Positions 1 through 9,694 of a DNA stretch of 64,000 nt are shown here, one piece after another; within the stretch, counting starts at the first letter, position 1, and each line of letters starts with the position of its first letter. This DNA is from Rutpela maculata. Lineage: Eukaryota; Arthropoda; Insecta; Coleoptera; Cerambycidae. A program made the position numbers and the translations under genes. The stretch lies in contig OW386293.2 in NCBI GenBank assembly GCA_936432065.2, forward strand, positions 95,191,795 through 95,255,794, written 5' to 3'. Below the pieces are notes generated by a model. That model was not told the origin of the DNA and searched no databases. It saw nothing but the letters and a program-made list of their open reading frames with translations.

Positions 1-815
1 CAAGTGCCATCGAGCAAGGAGGAGGTGCCCAAAATTGAATATCAACGGAAAAAAATTGCAAAAAATAATTATATTTACTTCGGTAAAAATATGCTGTGGG
101 CCACCTTGTTGCTTATTTATTTAACGAAATAAAACTGACTGACCGGCTTTTCAGAAAAGGGGCGCCCGTCAAAGGATCTCGCCCCTCCGTAAAAAATCCT
201 TAAAACCGGCACTGGGTTTTTGTCATTGTTTACTTTTCTTTATAATATGGTTAATTATAATTACTGCTGCTGACATATTGGCTCACAATTAAACTGATTG
301 CACGCGATGGCTCGCTTTGCCTCATGAACTTGCCACAGTCCGTTTGTCTAAAGATTCCGAGGCAACCCGGTGAGAGACCGTCTCAAATTCTCTACGCACT
401 AAACTAAGTTTGTGACGCATATTGAGCGAAATATTTTAAAGTGGCCCTCTCATAATTAATACAGGCAATCTATCATTTGACCCGTGAATAATTTGTACAA
501 GAAATTTTTTTGTAATGAAGAAGGGGTTACCACAATCGTTAATTAATGTTTTCCATAAAATATCGTTGCCAGTACGACCGCCATGTTGAAAACGTGATGG
601 TTAAAATAGGTTTTTTCCCCCCCAAACATTACATAAAAAGGAAATTCCTTGTAAGAATTATTTACGTTTTTTTTTTGCTCTAAAGACTATTAAATTGACA
701 GTCTGTGAATGTAAGTTTTCCAATATTTTTCTTTCATTTATTTATTAACTTAACTGAAAATATTCGACCCTTTTCAAATAACGTTATAAATCATCTAATT
801 TGTTCTAATTTATAG
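1..815. other. 3' part of an intron of the upstream GDH copy
   Basis: No coding sequence was recognised here. The stretch ends in a pyrimidine-rich run and the TATAG acceptor directly before the GDH exon at 816. Near 190-215 it contains the string AAAACCGGCACTGGGT, which recurs near 8955-8980, so part of it is repeat-derived. Confidence 0.5.
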
Positions 816-932
816 GCAATCATGAAGACAGCAGAAAAGTACAACCTGGGGCTAGATTTAAGATCCGCAGCCTACATCAACTCTGTCACAAAAATTTTCA
901 ACACCTATTCAGAAGCTGGACTTACTTTTTAA
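816..932 (+). CDS. Gdh: Glutamate dehydrogenase, last coding exon (upstream copy, partial)
   Basis: This is the C-terminal exon of a mitochondrial NAD(P)-dependent glutamate dehydrogenase, the enzyme that interconverts glutamate with 2-oxoglutarate and ammonia in the matrix. It starts after a TATAG acceptor, reads 38 codons and stops at TAA 930-932. The residues MKTAEKYNLGLDLRSAAYIN and the ending YSEAGLTF match the canonical end of animal GDH (MKYNLGLDLRTAAYVN and NEAGVTF types) almost position for position. The body of the gene lies upstream of the window. A second, much more divergent GDH begins about 8.2 kb downstream on the same strand, so the two form a head-to-tail pair. An AATAAA at 1224-1229 could be its polyadenylation signal. 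Identity is firm; that this copy is the active one is inferred from its canonical sequence. Confidence 0.93.
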   Translation, partial: AIMKTAEKYNLGLDLRSAAYINSVTKIFNTYSEAGLTF

Positions 933-1223
933 GCCTAAATGTACTTATATACCCCCATGTATTCATTATTTTAAGGAAAACTTATGTTTTATTTTATTTG
1001 TTGTCGTTTGGTGTTGGTTCGGAAATAATTGTGAGTAAAAGTGTAAGCAAAATTTTACTTTAACGCTGCTCCACCATGTGTTCAAACGAAAATTTTCAAA
1101 GGGAAAAATTCGCTAGGTGTGAAGACTATTCAGTTTTTATTCTGGCGAGTTGTTTCTCTTTTGCGAACACAAGTTAAGCAGCCATGATAATTTATTCGAT
1201 ATTCGAAAAATGTTCTCAAGATT

Positions 1224-1229
1224 AATAAA
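1224..1229 (+). terminator. Possible polyadenylation signal of the upstream GDH
   Basis: AATAAA lies about 290 bases after the GDH stop codon. It is the first good match downstream, but the region is AT-rich and the assignment is tentative. Confidence 0.35.
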
Positions 1230-2736
1230 AAAAATAATCAATACCTACTTGTGTTTTATTTATGAAAATTAATATTACACGTAGTCCAATAATTATAAAA
1301 ATTTCCATCACAAAAAATGTTATCTGAGATTTTCCTTCAGTAACTGTTAGTGGAGGAGTTATACATACATCACAAAACCAAAAAAAACCACCCCTTCGGT
1401 GAAAAAACATCATTTTACTGATAACTCGTTAACCACTAAAAATATAAAAAAATTGCTCATCATAAAAAAGAAAGCTTGACTAGTTTCCTTAAAAAAAAGT
1501 CCTATTGTAGTTTTGTTGTATATGTCATGGTTTTCGAGAAAATCGATATTGAAAAAAATTCCAAAATTTGTATTTTTAATGCGCGCGAATTTTCGTTTAT
1601 TTGAAATTTTTTGCGCGCGACCTATAGAAAAAATTGAATTGCTAGGAAGAAAAATCAAAATGGGTTTTAAAGGGGATATAAAATACTCTCTTGTGTTGTC
1701 ATTTTTGATGAATATTTATTAGGATATAAAACATATAATATAGTTATCTCTTAATTTTTTGCGTCTCTAACTATTTACAGGCCCATAAAAAGTAACTGTC
1801 TTTAATATAAGTTATAAATGCATTATCTTTTAGTTCAAGGTAGTACTTCAATGCAGAAAAAGTTAGGAATAAAAATATTAACATTTACAAATTTACCAGC
1901 ATGTTGAAATTAGCCAAATTTTGGCCAATTTTTTATTTCTTCCTAAAAATTAAAAAAGACCCAAAACATCTTGAAAATTTAACTCAAAAAATTTTTTTTG
2001 AGTTTATATATCATATAACTATTGTTTCTAATCATTTAATAGTTAAAAAAAATGCTTAAAAAAATATCAAAAAATTGAATATGCAGCCTTTTTTGGATTT
2101 TTTTTTAATTAATCTAGCGTCCTTGTATTTTAATATTTTTGAATGTACCCGGTCTAAAAATAAAGGTTAAGGTATTAATTGATCATACCATTAAAAATTA
2201 TACTATATTTCTCAGGAAAAAAAATGCTATTGTAAAATATATATTTTTTTAAATTTGTAAATAAACTCAGATCAAAACTCATTACTAAAGTGTTTCATTT
2301 TGTTACTTTTGACATAATCTCAAAATTAGTAAAAATATAGTGACTTATAATTTTTTATGATATAAAGTTATTAAATCTTTCATTTGCTTCTTTTTTCATA
2401 ACATGTCAACAATTGGCAAAGATCTACTTACAAAATTTTAAAAAAAAATTTACTTACACAATCTCAAAATTACAAAACATATAGAGACTTTTATTATTTT
2501 TTATGGTTACAAAATAAAGTTATTAAATGAATGTATTTCATATCTGATTCTATTTTTTATATGTTAACAATTGGCAAATATATATTCAAAAAAATCGGGA
2601 AAAATCAATTTTTACTAACACGACCTTAAAAACCCTAGAAATCTAGTTACTTTTATAATTTTAAGGTTATAAAAATATTTTTCATTTGCTTACTTATTTT
2701 CTTAGATATGTCGACAATTGGCATTTTCTAAAATAG

Positions 2737-2872
2737 TATATTGTGTATTTAGGTGTGAAAGCAATACATTCCCGGACGACGATGCAAATTGTTGGCCGAG
2801 GCGCTAGCCTCGGCCAACAAGCATCGAAGTCCGGGAATGTGCTTTCACACCGAAGTACACATACTATTTTTT
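2737..2872. repeat. GC-rich near-perfect palindrome 1
   Basis: A hairpin of about 135 bases. The outer arms read AATAGTATAT and ATACTATTTT, then GGTGTGAAAGC with its complement, then CATTCCCGGAC with its complement, around a core of CCGAGGCGCTAGCCTCGG. The core is far more GC-rich than its surroundings. A structurally similar hairpin with the same AATAGTATAT ends lies at 24887-25029. Confidence 0.8.
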
Positions 2873-3028
2873 CTGAAATCACAATCAATGTTATTATAAA
2901 TTAAGGAAATTGTATTAATGCATAACATTTCTTCATTACAATCTAACTACTTACTAATAAATGCAATTTTAATGTGAGTTGGTTTGTCTGCGTGTATTTA
3001 TTTATTGCCTAAAATATACATAAAAAAT

Positions 3029-3082
3029 CGTACGGGAATGTTACCTTCCCGGCCTAGGCCGGGAAAGTAACATTCCCGTACG
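3029..3082. repeat. GC-rich perfect palindrome 2
   Basis: CGTACGGGAATGTTAC pairs with GTAACATTCCCGTACG around CTTCCCGGCCTAGGCCGGGAAA. It shares the CATTCCCG string with palindrome 1, suggesting a related source. Confidence 0.8.
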
Positions 3083-3617
3083 GTTTTGTTGCTCGTTGCT
3101 TGGCAATGGATATTTTCCGGTCTGTTTTCTAATAGTTTCTTAGCAACGGACTAAAATACTGGAATTGTGCATTTTTCGATCTGAAATCGCGTCGAAAATG
3201 TAGACATTGCCGATCGATTTCAGAAAAATTGAATTTTTCTTATATTTTCAATATCGATTTTCTCGAAAACTATGGCACGAGCTATGGCATATACAAAAAA
3301 ATTACAGAAGGACTTTTTTAGGAAATTAAGCTTTCTTTTTATAATGAACATTTTGTTATATCTTCAACGGTTAACGAGTTATCAGTAAAATAAGGCTTTC
3401 TTCACCGAATGGGTGTTTTTTTATTGGGGGGGGGGGCACCCCCGGAACGTATTTTTGTGATTTTGATGTATAGGTTATACTCCACTAACAGTTGCTGAAG
3501 GAAAATCTCAGATAAAATTTTTTGCGAGCTTCTGGTGTATTTTTTACTTTACCGACTGGACTAAAGCAGTTTTGTTTGTGATATTTTAGTTCAGGCTTAT
3601 AAAATAACTGGTCGAAG

Positions 3618-3841
3618 CAGGGGCGCAGCGAACCAACTTTTTTGGGGGGTTACTTTTCAAATTTGCCAACTTCAATAAAAATTGGCAACTTAATCTCGAA
3701 TTTCCAACTTTTGCTAAGTTCCGCCAAAATAAAAAATTATGAGCGGGGGAGGGAGGGGGAGAAAATCTAAAAAAAATTTCCAACATTTACACAACTTTTG
3801 CCAAGTTGTACCCCCCCATAACCCCCTTCGCTACGCCCCTG
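3618..3841. mobile_element. hAT-type MITE, 224 bp
   Basis: Ends CAGGGGCGCAGCGAA and TTCGCTACGCCCCTG are inverted repeats. The element is bounded by a perfect 8-bp duplication, GGTCGAAG (3610-3617 and 3842-3849). An 8-bp duplication with CAGGGG-type ends is characteristic of the hAT superfamily. It has no coding capacity, so it depends on a transposase elsewhere. Confidence 0.85.
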
Positions 3842-3849
3842 GGTCGAAG

Positions 3850-4660
3850 TGACAAAAAAGTGGTGAGCACTTCAAACTGGCCACTGTAATCACTCCGGCA
3901 CAGGGCCATGGAGAGAAAATACGGGCCCGGGGGGATATTCTTTTTTAAAATTGATGAGCGTGAGGGAAAAGTCCGAAATAATTTGTTTTAAATTATAATA
4001 CAAAACCGGGCCCCTCAAAACGAGCCCAGGCCCGGGGGGAATCACCCCATCTTCTCTCGACAGGACTGCTCCAGTAAATCCTGAGATGCCTTACCGTTTT
4101 TTCTACACGAATTCTCACCGCAAGAACAGGACCAAGAATCGATGCCGCTAAACTTAAAGATTAAATAGGTATGTATAAATAGGTGATTTCATTTTCTCCA
4201 TTCAATATGCTGTGTGTCCACGGATGGAGGTCGGAAGTACGGCCCCCACAAGGGGGTCAGTAGGTACCCTGGTACCCAGGCCCGGTCAGACTAGTAAACG
4301 CAATCCTTGCCCATTAATAATTATGAGACCTGGACAAATTTTTTTTTCAAATTTCTCCCCTCCGCTCAACAATTATTAAACGCGGGGGCCCGCCACAGAT
4401 TCTGATGAGAATTTTTTTTAAATCAACCCCCCCCCCCCCCCTTCAAATTATTAAGCGCGAAGGCCCGTCACAGATTTTGATAATTTTTTTTTTTTCAAAT
4501 TTCACGTTAAGCTTGAAAATCTCTTTTTTATACTTCATAGCCGCCATTTTGGGTCAGCCATCTTAAATTTTTCAATTTTCAAAATTGTAATCAGCGACCT
4601 CAAAATTCCCCGAATATACATTTTCAGTCGGTTTTCTCAAATAGTTTCAGAGATAGCAAA
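3850..4660. other. Intergenic repeat debris without recognised genes
   Basis: The stretch 3895-4075 carries an inverted repeat around GGCCCGGGGGG. A roughly 100-base motif containing CCCGCCACAGATT or CCCGTCACAGATT occurs twice in direct orientation between 4330 and 4500. No reading frame with recognisable similarity was found. Confidence 0.4.
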
Positions 4661-4664
4661 ATAA

Positions 4665-6038
4665 ACAAAGAGTGACCCAAAAAAACCCTTATTTTTCGCC
4701 CCTTTTGAGGTCCTCGTGAATTTTATTTAAAAGTGGTCTAAATGATAGTTTATGGTGATACTTTAAAGTAGGCGAAATTTCAAGTTGAGCATAGTTTTTG
4801 TTTTGGGGATATGACGAGTTAAAGAAGCAGATTCGCATACTTAAATATACTTGCTGTTAAGATTGACTTCAGAATTAAAAAAAATGAAAAAAGGCTAAAA
4901 AAATTGAAAAAGTAAAAAAAAATTGAAAAAAAAAACAAACCCCTCCCTGAATTGGTACCATGACGTGGTGAAGAGGTTTACATATTACTGAAATAGTCTA
5001 GGTGCCCGTCGACATAATTGCAATTTATACATATCCTCCTATAACTTCTTGTACGGCATAATTGCGCCTAGTCTAACACTTTTTTCCTCTGCGAAAATTT
5101 TCGAAAACGCGGCGTTCCTCCTCGGCATGAAAAAGACGATTTCCACGCGTCGGACTGGAAAATCGGCAAATATATATTGTCGGACAATTTGAGAATTGGA
5201 TTCTACATATATATTTCATATATTTCTACAAACTTTCCGACAAAAATTTGGGAACGTTAAGGGTGTCTACCACCTTAAACATAACATAACATAATTTTAA
5301 AACATTTATTGATAACCAGCTGATTTTTTTCAAGATTGCTTAATAAAAATATGTAGAACCCAATTTTCGAATTGTCGGACAAAATATATTTGCCGATTTT
5401 CCAGTCCGACGCGTGGAAATCGTCTTTTTCATGCCGAGGAGGAACGCCGCGTTTTCGAAAATTTTCGCAGAGAAAAAAAGTGATAAACTACGCGCAATTA
5501 TGCGGTACAAGAAGTTATACGAGGATATGTATAAATTGCAATTATGTCGACGGGCATCTAGACTAAAATACATTTCAGTAATATAACCAAATCTAATTTT
5601 TCTTAGAAATATACATTTACTTTTTAATTCAAAAGCCGTTGTATACAAGATACAAGGTTTGGAGTATCTATCGAGATTTGCTAAGTCTCCAGTATAAAAA
5701 TTCCGATAAATCGAATATTATCAGCAAAAATCCTGATTTTTTCCTGTAAAATCACTTTAACAACGTTTTTGATAAAATACAATGACAGATTCGAAAAGAA
5801 CGGAAGATTTTACATAGAAAATGATACACTTTGCGTATTTGAGAATCTTGAACATGGGTAATGAACGAGATTGCCAAGAATCTTGCCATGAACAGGTCGA
5901 CTCGTCCAAAACAAAAACTATGCTCAACTTGAAATTTTGCCTACTTTAAAGTATCACCATATCTATCATTTAGACTACTTTTGAATCGAATTCATGAGGA
6001 CCCCAAAAGGGGCGAAATTTTGAGTCACTCTTTAATTA
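4665..6038. repeat. Nested palindromic element, about 1.37 kb
   Basis: The outer arms 4665-4800 and 5905-6038 are reverse complements, for example CAAGTTGAGCATAGTTTTTG against CAAAAACTATGCTCAACTTG. Inside, a second inverted repeat pairs 4975-5225 with 5345-5590, with ACGCGTCGGACTGGAAAATC and its complement as landmarks. The two pairs are separated by non-matching stretches, so one foldback element probably sits inside another. Apparent reading frames at 5340-5648 fall in the arms and are not genes. Confidence 0.75.
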
Positions 6039-6524
6039 ATTTGTTTAGTGCTTAAAATTGTTTGTTTATTAATAACAAAATGAAAAAAGTCCCAGCGGCC
6101 TATTTTTTCTTTTTACCAATGTTCCTTGGACTGTTAAGGCCTCCTTTTTTTAATTTTTTTTAGTATGCCCCTGCGTGGGCCATTGTTTGTATTTCGCCGT
6201 TGATGGCAATGCGCAGAAGTTTAGTTTTGTTCTTGGCTTGTAGAAAGGCAGAGCTCTTAATGTCTGTGTTAGTTTATGTGAAGCTTAATAAAGCCAACAA
6301 AGTGTGGTTTTATTCAGAATAGTCTTCAATAAAAAATTTGCAAAAAAATAGGCCGATTAATCCTTTGCCAGAAAACTTCTCAGCAAAATATCTATCTTAA
6401 TAATAATAATAATATAATAATAAACTTTATTTTCCTTTTATGACATTATTGTATAGGAATAGTCAGTCTTAATATCTAAAAGAGAGAAGAAGAAGAAGAA
6501 AAAAGAAGTAAATCACAGAGCACT

Positions 6525-6893
6525 TTACATATTAAAATACTCTTCTAGTTTGTAGAAGGTTTTGCTAATTAAAAATATTTTAAATTTCTTTCTAAATAGT
6601 TCAAGTTTATTGCAATGTTTTATTTCCACAGGGAGGTGATTAAAAACCCTAGGTCCTAGACAACTGGGTGAATTTACAGAGGCATTTAATTTACTGAAGG
6701 GCACATAAAGATCGTGTTTTTGCCTGGTATTTACATTATGCAGATGATTGTTAGAAACAAATTTACTCTTGTTTTTAAAGACAAATAAACATAGTTCAAA
6801 AATGAAAATTGACGGAAGTGTCAAGATATTATAGTCCTTAAATATATTTTTACAGGTCTCTCTTGTGGATAAGCCTACCATACATCTTATCAC
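6525..6893 (-). pseudogene. LINE C-terminal segment
   Basis: The frame reads a conserved LINE tail: MVGLSTRETCKNIFKDYNIL, LPSIFIFELCLFV, HNVNTRQKHDLYVP and GPRVFNHLPVEIK. These blocks are commonly found after the thumb of insect LINE RTs; their biochemical role is not established. It stops about 100 bases before the (TAA)n tail. Confidence 0.75.
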
Positions 6894-6904
6894 ACGCTAT
6901 TGGG

Positions 6905-7537
6905 CTAAAAATTATTTGATACGGTGGAAATCCCCCAAAAACAAACACCATATCTTAACCGAGAATCAACCTCAGCAAAATATAAATTCCTTAGTTGAGC
7001 CATGTTTAGAACATTTTTTACATTTTTGAACTGATAAACTACTGAATGTAATTTGGCTATCAGTAATTCACAATGGCTTTTCCAGTTCAAGCAACTGTCA
7101 ATATTCATACCTAAAAATTTTACATTGGACGTCCTTGTTGATATTGACGTATTATCAAGTTGAATATTTGGATAATCACATTTCTTTTGTCTATTGTGAA
7201 ACACTAATGCCTGTGTTTTCTCAACATTAAAATAAAGAAAATTTTCACTAAACCAATTACTAAGGTTTTTCAATAAAACATCACATTTCATCTCTAAAAT
7301 ATCAACATATTTATCTGATAATATAATGGATGTGTCATCTGCATAAAAAGTAAAGTCTGCTAAAGCACTCAAACTATCCAGATCATTAATATATAATAAA
7401 AATAATATGGGACCTAATACCGACCCTTGTGGCACGCCCATATTAATTTCTACAGATGCCGAGTTAACAGAATCAATTGTATTGTGCGTAATATTGGTAA
7501 CTGACATACTGTTTGCGACATGACAAATAACTTTCAA
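6905..7537 (-). pseudogene. LINE reverse transcriptase, palm and thumb (broken)
   Basis: Contains GVPQGSVLGPILFLLYINDL followed by FTFYADDTSII. These are the two most diagnostic RT palm blocks, with YADD at about 7340 supplying the catalytic aspartates. The thumb block VKFLGMNIDSCLNWKSHC follows. The frame is open for 210 codons but is separated from the upstream RT half and from the C-terminal segment by frameshifts, so no full protein can be made. Confidence 0.88.
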
Positions 7538-7549
7538 CCCAGTCTAAGG

Positions 7550-8320
7550 CGTACCCCGTACTTAGAAAGTTTGGAGATAAGTTTTTTATGATTAACGCAG
7601 TCAAATGCCCTGCTTAAATCGCAAAAGATACCAACAGGATATTTACCTGCTTCGACATACGTTATTATCTTTTCAAAAAACGATTGCATTGCACGTATGA
7701 GTTGATTTATTATTTAAGAATCCGTGCTGGTTATGTGAAAGTGTATTATTTTTATTCAAAAAAATCAGTAATCGGTTTAAAAAGCAATATTCAATAATTT
7801 TTGAAAACCCTGAAGGTATGGTAACTGGTCTGTAATTTTGTAACTCTTGTATATTATTTCTTTTATGAACAGGAATAACTTTCCCAATTTTTAAAATTTC
7901 TGGAAAAGCTCCAGCAGAAAATGATAGGTTTACAATATAAACTAAGGGTTTGATTATTTCCATCAATACTCTTTTAATGAGAAACGAGGGTACTTCGTCA
8001 TGTCCTGATGAGTGTTTATTTTTTAGTTTATATCTTATTATATTACACATTCCTGGTTCTGAATATGGATCTAAAAATATTGTGCTATGCTGATTATTTA
8101 TATTATTACTAAAGCAAGAATTTTCATTATCCTTATGTGGTATTTTGTTGATAATATCAAGTGGAGCGTTTTTGAAGAAAATGTTAAATGCGTTAGCAAC
8201 ATCAGTTTGATTATCGACTATTTCACTATTTTCTTTAATTATAATGTTCTTGTTTTGTTTAAATTTATTAGACAGAAACAATATTCCACGCCGATTTTGT
8301 GGGGTTGTCAGAGTTATCAA
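7550..8320 (-). pseudogene. LINE reverse transcriptase, N-terminal half (broken)
   Basis: The minus-strand frame 7673-8320 contains SSGHDEVPSFLIKR, GKVIPVHKRN and NYRPVTIPSGFSKIIEYCFL, the fingers region of LINE reverse transcriptases (usual form: NYRPISLLxxxSKIxE). The palm motif GIFCDLSRAFDCVNHKKL follows in another frame at about 7570-7640, so at least one frameshift separates the two. The final NQHGFLNNKST is the usual QxGF block before the palm. Confidence 0.85.
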
Positions 8321-8353
8321 TGTTACTTTGATAATATCTTTTTTTTTGTATTT

Positions 8354-8975
8354 TTAACTAAAGTATTGTTTTTTCTTTTCTTTTTTGTAAAAAGAAGTCA
8401 ATTCGGGGTATACATTTTTTAAAACGTACAAGTCCTTCAGTTTGAGGCTCGAAATCTGAACTCCGTTATTAACCCATTTTTTATTTTTGCTTTTATTCAC
8501 ATAATACTTACGTTTAGGAAAATGTTTATTGAAATAAAACAGAAATATATTTAGAAAATAATCAAACGCCAAGTTTACATCGTTAATGTGATAAATTTCA
8601 TACCACTTCTCTTTTTGAATATCAGACTGAAAGTTACATAGACTATTATCATTAAAAGATCTTTTTACATAACATATATTAGAATTTTCACTAGCTTTAT
8701 CTAGACCGAAGTCAAACAAAATTGTTCTGTGATCAGAAATGTTATTATCCACAACACAAGATGTACCATTATCAGTAAAGTTACTAAATATATGGTCGAT
8801 TCCGACTGGTATCTGTTATTCTAGTAGGCCACTCTACCATACTATTAAGGTTAAAAAATTGCAGCAAGGGACTAATCATATATAAAGAAAATAAAGGAGC
8901 AAAGGAGAAGAAGTCATTCGGCATTATAACAATTTCGCAACCCCTCCCCCCATAAAAACTGCTTAAAACCGGCAC
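8354..8975 (-). pseudogene. LINE endonuclease C-terminal portion (broken)
   Basis: Two adjacent minus-strand frames carry the end of an APE-type endonuclease. One contains PTRITDTSRNRP (about 8785-8850), which resembles the PTR-x-S/T-x-ID block. The next contains NISDHRTILFDFG (about 8700-8745), which matches the SDH block that supplies the catalytic His. The frame changes between the two blocks near 8780, and the N-terminal half of the endonuclease is absent. The downstream part joins the linker leading into the RT. Confidence 0.8.
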
Positions 8976-9105
8976 TGGGTACGATTAATACATTTTTTTG
9001 TTATTGGCTCCAGTTATAAAACATCTACACTCCATCGACGCCACTGTGGCATCGTTAGTGTGACTGACAAGTAAACATGCTGGTAGAAACGTCAGTGTTT
9101 ACCAA

Positions 9106-9529
9106 ATGGCGTTTATAGCAAATTTTAAAGTTTTAAAATTTAATAACACTTCTTGCTATCGGCTCTTCTCCACCAAACCGACCACCATTCGGACCACTAA
9201 GACCCCATATGAAATACCAAAGAGATACGAAGATTCGTTCTACTTGGCCAATGCGGCCTTCTTCGACAGTGCGAACTGGTTTATACACAGAGCGTATGAG
9301 GTTATTTTTCCGACTTTAAAGAAAAAGCTTTTGGACTTGGAGCCTAATAAATCGTACAGTAACGATGAAGTCGCCGAAAAAGTTGAGCAAATAGTAAGAG
9401 TTTTAGATCAGTGTAACTCTGTTATTGATGTCAGGTTTCCGATCAAAAGAGATAATGGCTCCTATGAAGTTGTTAGAGGGTTTCGAGCACATCACGGACT
9501 TGGAATTGGGTACACCTCGTGTTTAGGAG
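9106..9529 (+). CDS. Divergent GDH paralogue, exon 1
   Basis: First exon (141 codons plus one base) of a second GDH. The ATG at 9106 is the first in frame and is followed by a basic, hydroxylated stretch ending CYRLFSTKP, a credible mitochondrial presequence. Residues about 48-140 align with the GDH N-terminal domain: SFYLANAAFFDSANWFIHRA, then NSVIDVRFPIKRDNGSYEVV and FRAHH, against the family's VLSLSFPIRRDDGSWEV and YRAQH. The donor is GGAG|GTAGGT. The lysine of the family's CKGGIR block, which contacts glutamate (K90 in the mature bovine enzyme), is leucine here (CLGG, L140). The seven exons found total 501 codons with consistent phases; usual precursors are about 540-560. All exons are open, so the gene is not an obvious pseudogene, but loss of catalysis is likely. 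Identity as a GDH-family gene is firm; function is unknown. Confidence 0.93.
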
Positions 9530-9694
9530 GTAGGTAAATTAAACAAACGTTCTACAATAGGTAAGTACCTAAAGGTACAAAGATGCAAAACTTAGAAATC
9601 ATATAATGATAATTCTTTATGGGTAATTTTTGTAGTAAAAAGTATCTTCTTTATTTTCTATATGGTCCCGACGCGAGCTCTTTTCAAGAGGTGG

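Larger units (their letters stand above)
1295..3515. repeat. Foldback (inverted-repeat) element, about 2.2 kb
   Basis: About 260 bases at 1300-1560 are matched in reverse complement at 3245-3515. Shared landmarks are TATCTGAGATTTTCCTTCAG with its complement near 3500, the block TAACTCGTTAAC with its complement near 3370, and TTTTCGAGAAAATCGATATT with its complement near 3245. The interior is low-complexity AT-rich sequence that also holds two GC-rich palindromes. No transposase was recognised, and small reading frames at 1222-1722 lie inside the repeat arm. Confidence 0.65.
6403..8980 (-). mobile_element. Decayed LINE (non-LTR retrotransposon), minus strand
   Basis: Reading from high to low coordinates, the element shows an endonuclease tail, reverse transcriptase, and a C-terminal segment ending in a (TAA)n-like tail at 6403-6428. 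The coding sequence is spread over several frames with stops, so it is a dead copy. The RT-EN order and APE-type endonuclease motifs place it in the CR1/Jockey/RTE breadth of LINEs; the clade cannot be settled by eye. It lies between the two GDH copies and contributes most of the intergenic space. Confidence 0.85.

Noticed and set aside
6525..6893. Independent host gene at the LINE 3' end
   Set aside because: The conserved blocks are those of LINE C-terminal tails and it directly continues the RT on the same strand.
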